NCBI GenBank assembly: GCA_021904315.1
Contig: CM038908.1
Location: 18,744,501 to 18,808,500 of the forward strand
Direction of reading: 5' to 3'
Length of the DNA stretch: 64,000 bases
Source: Sphagnum magellanicum
Taxonomy: Eukaryota > Streptophyta > Sphagnopsida > Sphagnales > Sphagnaceae
The notes under the pieces are model-generated. The model saw only the letters and a list, made by a program, of their open reading frames with translations. It was not told the origin of the DNA and did no database searches. A program made the position numbers and the translations under genes. This document shows positions 36,013-46,210 of the stretch, piece by piece. Position 1 is the stretch's first letter, and every line of letters starts with the position of its first letter.

Positions 36013-36760
36013 ATGGGCAATGGCAAAAATAAAGTTAAGCACCAAGGGGGGGTTAAAAATGGTTTGAGGGCAAGAGCTACAAGTGTTGCAGAACATCAAC
36101 AACTCTATTAAACCTACCGAAGAGAAGTTGAGCAAGTTCAAGAAAGAGAAGCTCAAAGAATAATAGTTGAGCAAGATGAGGCATTTTGAGATGGTATAAA
36201 ATCTACACCAAATCAAGAAATTAGAAGGGCAATACAATCCATTCTTCAACACATTGTTGTAGTACTATTTATATTTCCTAGGTGTGGTGATAAATAAATA
36301 GTTATGAGGAAGGTTTGGTCAGACCCGGTTGTAGGTGCACTCTTTCCAAACTCTTTTAAATGTTCATAAGATTCAATTGCTGAACAAGAACTTTTATCTA
36401 GGTTAGTTCCATCTTTGTTTGAAGTCAAGTGATTAAGTTAGCTACAAAACACATTATTTAGACAATAGTTATGAGTTCAAGTTCAAAAACCTCCCTTAGA
36501 GTTAAAGCTCATTTGTTGAAGGTTCATCCTCAGAATGTCACGATGGTTGTTCATCGTAAGCATTTGATGAGTTCTTTTGGAGAGTTTCAATGGTTGTTGT
36601 CGGTACGCAAGGCAAGATTTGACATTTTGTCTCTTTAAACAAAGGCACTCGTTGAATCTTGGTGGTTTTTGGAAACATGAGTTAGTTTAAACTAGAAGGA
36701 GGTGATGAGGAGATGACTAGGGCCGCATGTCTACAATGAAAAATGGATGCATTACCTCAT
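36013..36760 (+). pseudogene. Decayed transposon ORF, possibly of plant-mobile-domain type
   Basis: The plus strand reads as coding with scattered stops and shifts. It starts with ATG at 36013 ('MGNGKNKVKHQGGVKNGLRA'), then a charged helix ('YRREVEQVQEREAQRIIVEQ'), then 'KVWSDPVVGALFPNSFK' (about 36310-36360). Next is 'HLLKVHPQNVTMVVHRKHL' and 'FGEFQWLLSVRKARFDILSL' (about 36510-36640), followed by 'TKALVESWW' and a broken 'FKLEGGDEEM' stretch. The segment 'ARFD..L..ALVE.WW.ET..F.L..GE' is what I would expect of the plant mobile domain found in transposons and MAIL1-like proteins. That assignment is inference. At least seven in-frame stops make it dead. Confidence 0.45.
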
Positions 36761-37158
36761 GGAAACACAAGTAAACACAATTTCATTCCATATTTTTTGT
36801 CAATTGCATTTTTTTTTTTATCACAATAATGTTATAAAATAGACAATTTTTTGTTGAACTTGTTTAGATTTTGAGGGTTTGTAAGATTTGGTACAATGTT
36901 TGTGTCAATCTAAAATTTAGAATTGAACTAGTGAAAACCTTGTGACCTTGCTACACCTTAACAATGGTGAGCTTGTTGGAACTTAGGTTTGAGGATCCAG
37001 ATTGTTTCACATGAACATACAATCTAGAAGCTAGTGAAAATTGAATATTATACAACTCAATGATTTGTTGTATTCAGTGATTAATATACATGTTTAGTGT
37101 TTGAGGATGCCACATGTTTATGTGCATCAACATGGAACTAGGTATGGTGATTAATAAA
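36761..37158. other. Spacer between pseudogene and tandem array
   Basis: AT-rich, no gene seen. The last bases grade into the first diverged unit of the array that follows. Confidence 0.4.
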
Positions 37159-38740
37159 TTTCAAAGTCTAAGTATGGTTTCATATGAAAATGGTTTAGTA
37201 CTTTGTGAATGATATTCATAAGCTCAATGTGGCTGCATTTATTTCTTCATTTTGTTGTTTTAAAAGTCATGTCAAAAAAATTTCAGTTTTTTATTTGATT
37301 GGAAAGGAATATGTATGCAAAAGAAATTTGTTTCCAATAGTTGGGAGTCTAAGGCACCTATTTGAGAGCCCAATCTAGCTGTTAGTTGGGTTGTTTAGGA
37401 TTATTTGAGACAAATATTTTGCAACTTGAGCTTTGACATTCAAATTTGTCTAATGTTTGAGTGGAGAATTGAAGAATATGTGGATTGCCAACCACAATTT
37501 TGCTAATTTGAATTGCTACCAACCACAATTTGGAAAGTTTGAAACAAGTTTATTGTGTCAATTCATCTAAATGTTCATGAGGACTATCTAGATGTTAGAC
37601 CCCAATTTCAAAGTCTCAATATGATATCCATATGAAAATGGTTTAATATTTTGTGAATTTGATAATCATAAGTTCATGGCTACATTTATTTCTTCCTTCT
37701 GTTGCTTTCAAAGTCATTGTAGTTTTCTACTTGATTAGAAAGGAATATGTATGCAGAAATCTATCTCCAATTAGTTGGGAGTCCAAGGCGCCTATTTGAA
37801 AGCCCAATCTAGCTATCAATCAATGGGCCATCTAGGGTTATTATTTTGTAACTTGAACTTTGACATTCAAATTTGTCTAATGTTTGAGTGGAGAATTGAA
37901 GAATATGTGGATTGTTGACCACAATTCTGTTAATTTGAATTGTTGCCAACCGTGTAATTTGGAAAGTTTGAAACAAGTCTATTGTGTGAATTCCTTTGAA
38001 TGTTCATGAAGATTATCTAGATGTCAAACCCCAATTTCAAAATTTCAATATGATATCCATATGAAAATGGTTTGATACTTTGTGAATTTGATGCTCATAA
38101 ATTCATGGCTACATTTATTTCTTACTTCTGTTGCTTTCAAAGTCATTGTAGTTTTCTATTTGATTAGAAAGGAATATGTATGCAAAAATTTGTGTCCAAT
38201 TTAGTTGGAAGTCCAAGGTGCCTATTTGAAGCCCAATCTAGCTATCAATCAATGGGTTGTCTAAGGCTATTTGAGACAAATTATTTTGCAATTTGAACTT
38301 TGACATTCAAATTTGTTTAATGTTTGGATGGAGAATTGAAGAGTATGTGGATTGCCAACCATAGTTTTGCCAATTTGAATTGCTACGAACCATAATTTGG
38401 AAAGTTTGAAACAAGTCTATTTTGTGAATTCATTAGAATGTTTGTGAGGATTATCTAGATGTCAAACCCCAATTTCAAAGTCTCAATATGATATCCATAT
38501 GAAAATGGTTTGATACTCATAAGCTCATGGTTGCATTTATTTCTTCCTTTGTTGCTATTGCAACTTGAACTTTTATATTCAAATTTGTTTAATGTTTGAA
38601 TGTAGAATGGAAGATGAGGTGGATTGCCAACCACAATGTTGGCCATCTGATTTTTTGCCAACCACAATCTATCCGGAGTTTGAAACTAAACTATTGTGTG
38701 AATTCAACTAAATTTTCATGAGACTAAAAGTCACACCCCA
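37159..38740 (+). repeat. Tandem array of a 430-447 bp unit, about four copies
   Basis: 'tttcaaagtct' starts at 37159, 37606, 38035 (diverged) and 38473, giving spacings of 447, 429 and 438 bases. Each unit holds in order 'atatgaaaatggttt', 'cataagctcatggctaca', 'tttatttcttcctt', 'aaggaatatgtatgca', 'caaggcgcctatttgaaagc', 'gaacttttgacattcaaatt' and 'gattgccaaccacaat'. The last unit is shortened in its middle. No frame is kept open through a unit. Unit length is satellite-like, but four copies make it a local array only. Confidence 0.85.
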
Positions 38741-38929
38741 AATTCTGGTTGGCAAAGCTTTTGAAATTTCAAACCAAGGTTGATTGAGTTTAATGATTCT
38801 TGATGATATAATTTGATTATAACTTGATTTTGAAGGGGTACAACATTGACTCTAATATGCTTCCAATAATTGTTTTGCTTTATAATGATCTTTTCATTTG
38901 ATTATACTAAACTTTGATGACATGTGTAC
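38741..38929. other. Short spacer between two tandem arrays
   Basis: No feature seen apart from gradual appearance of 'actttgatgacatgtgt' words of the next array. Confidence 0.4.
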
Positions 38930-40030
38930 TGACTTTGACCTAACTATGAGATGAATCATAACAATTTTGTTGTGATGTATTTTGATTTTGATCCAATCGT
39001 ACAAAGAATTTACATGATGTGTTATGATTTTTGTTGGACTCTAAGGTGAGTCCTCAAAACTTATATAATGTGCTATGAAGTTTTGGTTGGACTCTGAGGT
39101 GAGTCTTTATAACTAATATGATGTGTTATGACTTGTTTTGATTCTAAGGTGAGTTTTAATGATTGCAATGATTTATTGTCACTATGGTTGGACTTTAAGG
39201 TGAATCTTTAGATATTATATGATGTGTTGTGACTTTGGACAGACTTTGTAATGCATCTTCAAAACTTATATGATGTGTTATGATTATGGTTAAACTTTGA
39301 GGTGAATCTTTAGATATTATATGATGTGTTGTGACTTTGGACAGACTTTGTAATGCATCTTCAAAACTTATATGATGTGTTATGATTATGGTTAAACTTT
39401 GAGGTGAATCTTTAGATATTATATGATGTGTTGTGACTTTGGGTGGACTTTGTAGTGAGTCTTCAAAACTTATATGATGTCTTGTGATTGTGGTTAAACG
39501 TTGAGATGGGTCTTTATATATTATATGATGTGTTGTGATTTTGGGCAAATTCTGTAGTGAGTCTTTAGGACTTATATGATGTGTTATGACTTTGGTCTTT
39601 GGTTAGATTATGAGGTCAATTTTTAGAACTTAATATGAAATGTTGTGATTTTACTTTGACTTTGAAGTGAGTATTTAGAACTTATATATGATGTGTTGTG
39701 ACTTTGGTTGGATTTTGAAGTGAGTATTCAAAACTAATATGAATTGGTGTGATTTTGATTTCACTTTAAGGTGAATTTTCAAAATTGATATGATGAATTA
39801 TTGTGTCATTGATTTGACTTTGAGGTGAATATTTAGAACTTACATAATGTATTATGACTTTTTTGTGACTTTGTGGTGAGTCTTCATAACTAATATGATG
39901 TATATTGTGATTTTTAATTCATTCTAAAATGAGTTTTTATAACTAATTTATGATATTTAATGAATGTGATTTAATCATGATGTGAATCTCCATAATTCAA
40001 CCATCTTATTATGACTTTGACAATATTATG
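38930..40030 (+). repeat. Minisatellite with a 51-bp core unit and a 102-bp higher-order repeat
   Basis: About 18-20 degenerate units of roughly 51-60 bp follow the pattern 'ttggactttgaggtgagtct' then 'ttagaacttatatgatgtgt'. Between about 39229 and 39480 the units are nearly identical in pairs: 'gtgactttgg' recurs at 39331 and 39433, exactly 102 bases apart. Because 51 is a multiple of three, the minus strand keeps a 117-codon frame open (39548-39195) with a 17-residue repeat ('ITTHHIIYKDPSQ'-like). I treat that frame as a by-product of the repeat. Confidence 0.85.
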
Positions 40031-40260
40031 GTGGGTTTGGACTCTAATGGTTTATAGTAAGTAACTTTTAGTTCTTTGTGGGTATTTACAATGGTTATGA
40101 TGGATTTTGATGGCTTTCTTGATTTCTAGAAAGTCTAATTTCATTTTTGACTTTAATGACTTTTTCAAATGGCCTTCCTATTGGATGTAGATGGAATTCT
40201 TTTTGCATTTTCAGAAAGCCCATCCATTGGTGATCATAGGTAAAATGGCGTTTGATGCAC
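40031..40260. other. Short spacer before the cysteine-rich transposon remnant
   Basis: It contains 'gactttgatggctttc'-type words grading out of the minisatellite. No gene is seen. Confidence 0.35.
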
Positions 40261-40269
40261 TATGTCCAT

Positions 40270-40790
40270 TTTGGGTGAAGTGAATGAAAAAGGAAAATGT
40301 CTATTGTTGCATATACCATGTAAAGATGGAGGAGCTTAGAGTGGGCTTCAATCACATGTAGCAAAAATTTGAACTACACTCAAGCTCACATTGTGATTAT
40401 GATTATGAAGTAGTCTATGGATATGTTGATGGTCCTATAATTGGTTTTGCATGGGTTCCCAAGCCATGTATTTTGGGGTGACTAAAATGTGAGAATCTAT
40501 TGTTTGTCCCAAAGACCCTCATTTTGAATGGCATGCTCGAGATTGTGTATTTGGGGATTGTGATTGTTGTGGGGTGGATAATTCGCTTCTTATCCAATTG
40601 AGGAAGATGGATCATCATCTGCCCTAGTTAGTTGGAAGCATTTTAGTATGGAAAAGATTGTGACCAAAAATGGTGAGAAAAAGAAAAAATTGAAGCTCAT
40701 TTACAAGTCTACTAGTTCAAGAGAGCTTGTCGAGTACTTGAAACCCAAGTTATAATATTTGTCCGCCATAATTTCATTGCTAGATGGTAG
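40270..40790 (+). pseudogene. Decayed cysteine/histidine-rich transposon ORF
   Basis: Coding sense is clear but broken. Near 40290-40390 one frame reads 'MKKENVYCCIYHVKMEELRV', 'GFNHM*QKF' and 'HCDYDYEVVYGYV'. From 40505 to 40627 another reads 'CPKDPHFEWHARDCVFGDCD' then 'CCGVD', a Cys/His cluster likely to bind zinc. From 40630 a shifted frame reads 'SWKHFSMEKIVTKNGEKKKK' and 'YKSTSSRELVEYLKPKL', and at 40758-40790 'FVRHNFIARW' ends in a stop. I recall the 'F..HNF.ARWQ' block from transposon-derived ORFs of plants and animals but cannot name the superfamily with certainty. At least four stops and three shifts make it dead. It stops abruptly 2 bases before a CACTA-like terminus. Confidence 0.55.
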
Positions 40791-40792
40791 GA

Positions 40793-41770
40793 CATTAATA
40801 AAAAAAACGTTGTTTGTGACTATTGTTTGCAACTAAATTTTAGTCACAAACGACATAAGGACTAAAAATTAACATAGTAGCAAATGACAAGTTGTAAATG
40901 ACCATTTGTCACAAATGATAAATGAAATATTTTTTCATAGATACGAGTATGGAGATTTTATACGTATCCAGGGATGAGTTCTTATAACTACACTTGCAAT
41001 TACACTTGTTACTATAATGCACACCAATATGTTCACACGTGGTAGCCTAATAACGTGACATGTGGCATCATTTGGATTTTTCAAAATATTTTTCCAAATA
41101 AATATTTCTTTTTTTTTCAACCATTCAATTAAAGCAAGTACATTGTGCCATGTGGTAGCCTAAGGTTATGCCACGTGGTAACTTAATATTGCCCTATAAT
41201 CATTTAGGGTTAGTTTAAGGTTGGACCACTTATGATAGGCCACATGGCACCTAAGGCTAGGCCTAAGTTAGGGGCCTAGGTTAGGCCACCTCTAGCCTAG
41301 TTAGGTGCCTAAGGTACCTAACCTACTTTTGAGCTAGGCCATTTACAATAGGCCATGTGGCACCTAGGTTAAGCCTCGGCCACCTAGCCATAGGTCTAGC
41401 CTAGGTAGGTAGGTAGGTGGGTGGGTCTAGGTCTAAAACTTTTACAACAAAATCCTATTTTATTTTAAGTTTAGCCTTTTGGGTGGAGCCTATGTGATTA
41501 GCTCCTCCCATATGGCAATTGAAAAAGTTGAATATATTTACTCCATTAAACCAACCTACTTGTATAGTTTGTAAACTTGAAAATGAAAGTAAAAATATGG
41601 GATAAAAATTTAATTGCAACCTAGTCGCATAGTCTAACTTAGTTGCATCTATTCCCTAGCATATACTATTACATAGCCTACTTACTAAGTAGCATAAGTT
41701 CTTACTATGTTTCTATTAGATACTATTTATTTTAAATACATATTAAATAGCCTATACCTTTGTAACCTTT
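40793..41770 (-). mobile_element. CACTA-like element fragment, inverted relative to the copy at 50.5 kb
   Basis: The plus strand starts CATTAATAAAAAAA at 40793 and continues to 'gtttgtgacta'. This aligns with the reverse complement of the right end at 54272 (CACTAAGAAAAAAATG ... 'atttgtgacta'). Further in are subterminal 'gcaact' and 'gtcacaaa' words and then 'gccatgtggtagcctaa' and 'gccacgtgg' (41150-41180) and a 'taggtaggtaggtgggtggg' tract (41404). These correspond in inverted order to 52850-52870 and the 'acctacccacc' words of the 50.5-kb copy. Its other end was not found. No transposase is visible. Confidence 0.5.
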
Positions 41771-43399
41771 AGGGCCTAGGTAGAAAACAATAGCAACAAA
41801 TTGAAGATACATAAAAATTATTTAGAAATAAATAATTGTAAGGAGAAAACAAAGTTAGGTCTACTTTACAAACTTTTCAATCAAATTATTCATGTTTATA
41901 GGTGACAATGATTCCCATGAAGATTTAGAAACGAAAGAATGACCATAAGATCCAACGAAAAACGTATGTTCAAATACCATGTCTATAAAAAATGGCAAGA
42001 AAATGTCACCTCAGAAGGCATTTTTCAGAAATGGCTGTGTGAAGAGAAATTTAGCAAGGTTTTTGTTCCAAAAACCATTCACACATTGTCAAGTTATACT
42101 TTCTTATCAATTATGGAATTGCACTATGCCCACATGGTTTCCATTAGCAACAACATCACCACTAGCCTCTATTCACTCCCCTTATGGACACATGCATAGC
42201 AAATTCATGAGGTCCACACATCTTTTCATTGGTGAAACAATGGGTTGCATTTCATGTAAGTTTTTTCCAATGTTGGTACCTTGATGGGACATCAATGGTG
42301 GACAAAAATGAACATGATGTCGTCAAAAAACACCAAAATCGCCGCACAATATGCAATGGAGAACAAGAGCTAGGGAAATAAACATGCATTGAGAAATGTT
42401 GTTAATGCTCATGGTTCTTGCCTTTCATCATAGCTAAATGAGAAACTTTGCAAACAATAATTTCATGTACAAACCTTAACAAAGGCTTATCTTCATCCTT
42501 AACCTTTTTCATCACATGAACAAAAATCGAAAAAAGTGCCAAAGGTGAATTGAAGAGCTTTTAAAATAATAAGGGTGGGATGAGTAGGGTAGGATTATCT
42601 TAAATGAACGTGGGTAGGCTAGGATGAATTTAAGTGAATTCATTAAAGTATAATCAAGTAGGTGGAACCTAATTTTCTACTTTTAGACCTATGGAAATAT
42701 GTGAAATTCAACTTTGACTTTTCCAAAAAAAGAAGAAGCCATGCCTTCCCCTTCTTGTCTACATTTTGGAACATTTTTTTTCATTTCATTTAAAACTATA
42801 AAATAGGTCAAAGGTAGGAACACATGAATGTTGCTTTTTTTGTGTTCATTCATACTTCCCCTTCTAACTAATGTTCTATTTACATTTCAAATGTATACAA
42901 AACTTGCACCATGTGCATATATAGGCATCCATACATTTATTCCTTTACTTCTATAACATTTACATCTACTTATCATCTACTTTTCAAAATGTGATTGCAG
43001 TAACATCAAAATATATGCTATCAAATCCATATTAAATTATGATATTCCTTCCCTCCCAACACTTAAACTACAAGCAATTGAAGTTGTTTACATGGATATT
43101 GCAACAAAAAAAAAAAAACATTTATTCTTTTTCTTTTTCACATATATGTTTGTCAAAAACATAGTTTTGCATATGTTCAAGATATTTTTTTGGTCTAATT
43201 TATTATGCTTTCACCCTTTGCGAAAACCACATTGCCTTGCAACTAAAGTTCAAAAACTATTCAAGTACAACTATGTTGCAACTACTTCCTCCAAAGTTCA
43301 ATTCTTATGCAATTACACCTTATAAATACAATGATTTAATAAATAAATTTCCACAAAAAAATAAGTTAGTTGTTCGATAATTGCACCATAGTTCTAAAT
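41771..43399. other. Spacer, no gene seen
   Basis: A plus-strand frame at 41939-42199 and an overlapping one to 42284 lack recognisable domains. The rest is AT-rich with 'gcaacta' words at about 43239 and 43277 that resemble subterminal repeats of the CACTA-like family. Confidence 0.4.
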
Positions 43400-45075
43400 G
43401 TGTTTTGTATATGATAATTTATACACACCGTATTTACACATGTAGTCAATTATGTTTAACTTTTTGAAGAGTTACATTGTAGTTATAACATGCAACTAAG
43501 TTAGGATTATTAAAAATGAACTACACATTGAACAACTTTTCTATAACTAACATACAACTTTCATAGGTGCAAATACGCCATGTGTCCACATTCCCACTGT
43601 TCTTGAGGTACAAGCTTTGTAATTTGTTTTCAACTATGAAATTTGTTTGTATAGCTAGTTGGCCACTATGTTACCACTAAGCGGCCACTATTGTATTATT
43701 AGTTGCCCATTATTGTGCCACAATTATGCCATTATGTGGCCACCCGAATGCCACTAATTGTTACATATATATATGTGTGCCACTACGAAGCCACAATATT
43801 GGCATTGTTTTATAATTGGATGGCTGTTATGGTGCCATTACTTGGCCATTAATAAAATACTACCAATTCACTATCCATATAAAGTATGAATTTGTAGACC
43901 TCAAATTGGATCCCAATGTTACATAAATTACATTAAAAATATTTATATTGAAGGTACATCAAAGTATTCAAGCTTATACACCTATAATTTTTTAAGTGCA
44001 AAATTGATAATAGTTGATTCTTTTGTGAAGAGCTCCTTAGCACCCACAAAGGTTGCATCTTGTGGCATATTTAATATATAATATTGATAAAAAAATTATT
44101 AAATATTAAATATTAAATTATGGCTTAATCTATTTTATTACCAATGATTTAAAAACTAGATTAAATTAGATTAAATTATTAGCCCTTGATTTAAATTAAT
44201 AAATTTAATTTAGATAATTCATTTCATAATTAACTAAATAACTAATTAATTAAACTGAATACTAAAATATTCATATAAGTTTATTAATCAAATTTAAATA
44301 TTTTTATTATTTCAATCATGTAATAAATAAATAAATGTCTAAAATAAGATAATTAATTATTAGATAATTAATTCAAATAATTATGTCAAATAATTAATTA
44401 TAAAATTTAGAATAATTAAAAAATAAAATCAAACACAAAGCATGTGGAAAAATCTATTTTGTATTGCAACTAGGGTGCATCTAAAAGATTTAATCCATAT
44501 GCTTGTCTTCAAAATCTCATTTCACAAACTATATAAAGGAGATGTTTTCTCTTGCATTTTCACATTAAAATACATGTGTTATGTTGGGATGAATTCATAA
44601 AAGTTTAATCTTAAAAGAAAAACATAAAATAAAATAAAATATTTTATGTGGCCATTATTTAGTTCACATACCTTTTTAGTATTCTACCTTCCTACCCACC
44701 TATGGTTATGTATTAACCTACCTAGGTATACATATTTGTTCCCAAATTCAATTAATATGCCACATGGCAATTTTTGATTATGCCACATGTCATAATTTAA
44801 AACCATTTAAAATGAATAGTCATAATGAATGATGGATATCAATATTTAAAAAAAACCATTAGAAAATTTTCATAGTGCCATGTGTTAAATTTTGATGAAT
44901 GGATGAAAAATGACATTAGCATGACATTATGGTTGTAGTCATAGGGGAGTTGCATAGTAGTTGAAAAGGAGTGGTTGCGACAAAATTGCAATGAGTTGTA
45001 ACATATATACGATGAGTTGCAACTCTTGTAATTCATACAACTTGTTCGATAACACTCACAATGTAAAAATATAAC
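43400..45075 (+). mobile_element. CACTA-like family fragment, same orientation as the copy at 50.5 kb
   Basis: It aligns in order with the interior of 50454-54272: 'gtggatta/aaattacattaaaa' (43928 against 50740), a 350-base tract of TAATTA-rich DNA, then 'gtgcatctaaaagatttaat', 'atataaaggagatg', 'aaaacataaaataaaataaaat' type words (44622 against 52649), 'acctacc' words, and 'ccacatggcaatttttgatt' then 'atgccacatgtcataattt' (44760-44790 against 52858-52890). Ends are not defined. Several 'gttgcaact' words lie at 44940-45075. There is no ORF. Confidence 0.5.
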
Positions 45076-45112
45076 AATGAGTTGCAAAATACCCCTTTTT
45101 CTCATAAAGTTG

Positions 45113-45310
45113 GCCTAGTGGAATTGTTGGTCTAGTGGATTGGTTTAGTGGAATTGTTGGTATAATGGATTGGCTTGGTGGAATTGTTGGTTTATTAGAT
45201 TAGCTTGGTGGAATTGTTGGCATACTAAAACTATTGATTTAGTGGATTTACTTGGTGGAACTATTGGCCTTATACTATAATTGTTGATCCAATGAAACTT
45301 TTGGTTTAAT
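45113..45310 (+). repeat. 30-bp minisatellite
   Basis: 'gaattgttgg' begins at 45121, 45151, 45181 and 45211, an exact 30-bp period, followed by three to four diverged units. The minus-strand frame over it (45375-45145) repeats 'QQFHQAN' and is a product of the repeat. Confidence 0.85.
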
Positions 45311-46210
45311 GCATTTGTTGCAATCTTAACCTTGGGCTTGCAACCAAGGTAAGGGCTTGCGAAGGTGCGGGCCAAGAGTGAGCTCGGGAGTCACATTTCA
45401 TGCTCTCAGGAATGCAAGAGAGTGTGAGGGAATGAACCCTCACACTCCCAAATGAGCTCCCACTTTGGGAGTTCGAGTTCCAATGGACTCCCGAATTTTT
45501 AGAGGGCGATTGCAGGGGTCAAAATTCATTGGTTTGAGATGTTCCTTATATCATTGGAAAGATCTTGTAACGTAGATATTTGAAATGGGCTTGCATCACC
45601 CATTTGGATACTTAAAACACAAGTTATGGCCAAAAGAAGGGCCGGGAGTCAAATCGGCAATTTGACTCCCAACCATTAAAAGTTGGGAATCGCACCGATT
45701 TCCTTGCATGCAAGTGGCATGCCACATACCATTGGAAAGCTTTAGACCTCATCTCCATTGGAGGTCTGCATACAAAGTTATGGGCCTCCAAAGTTGTGAG
45801 AGTCCCAATTTTGGGAATTTCGGGACTCCCACTTGGGAGTCCCAGGACAAAATGCAATTTGGATGCTGGTCTTGTGGCCAAGCACATAGTATACTATAAG
45901 GGGGAAGGTGGTGGTTTCCCTCAAGTCTGGGCCGTGGTGAGTTTTGTGAGTTTGAGTTTGCCCGTGGTTCGTCCGAGCACCAAAAGTGCTCCAACTATGC
46001 ATTAACCAACTGGTTGCTTGGTTTGTGCAGGTTTGTGTGAATGATTGAAATGCTTTTCAATCTTCCTAGTCCCATCCCAGAGCTCCAGTACACCCCCTAC
46101 CCCCGAAGTGCTGCGAGCTAGGGAGCGTGCCCCAACTTCTTACTTTTCTACTGTTTTCATCTTAGACTCACATTTGAGTCCCTTGAGGAGGTTGGGAGTG
46201 CATCAGCATT
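45311..46210 (+). mobile_element. Solo LTR A with target duplication GCATT
   Basis: The LTR spans 45316-46205 (890 bp), beginning TGTTGCAATC and ending GTGCATCA, with the canonical TG...CA ends. The flanks are GCATT at 45311-45315 and again at 46206-46210, a perfect 5-bp target duplication. Inside there are many GGGAGTC/GACTCCC words, two related 'cattggaaag' blocks, 'gccgtggtgagt' (45930), a short hairpin around 'aaccaactgg' (46007), and 'cttcctagtcccatccc' (46062). No internal region or second LTR follows, so it is a solo LTR left by recombination. Open frames inside are accidental. The 5-bp duplication fits Ty3/Gypsy or Ty1/Copia; the family is not known to me. Confidence 0.9.

Noticed and set aside
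39195-39548. 117-residue minus-strand protein
   Set aside because: The frame is open only because the minisatellite unit is 51 bp; there is no domain and the repeat explains the sequence.
37159-40030. CRISPR-like array
   Set aside because: Units are tandem without unique spacers, and the genome is eukaryotic.
45624-46002. Proteins encoded in the 45.3-46.2 kb block and in the related blocks at 53 and 57 kb
   Set aside because: The block is a solo LTR; frames differ between the LTR copies and none is kept.
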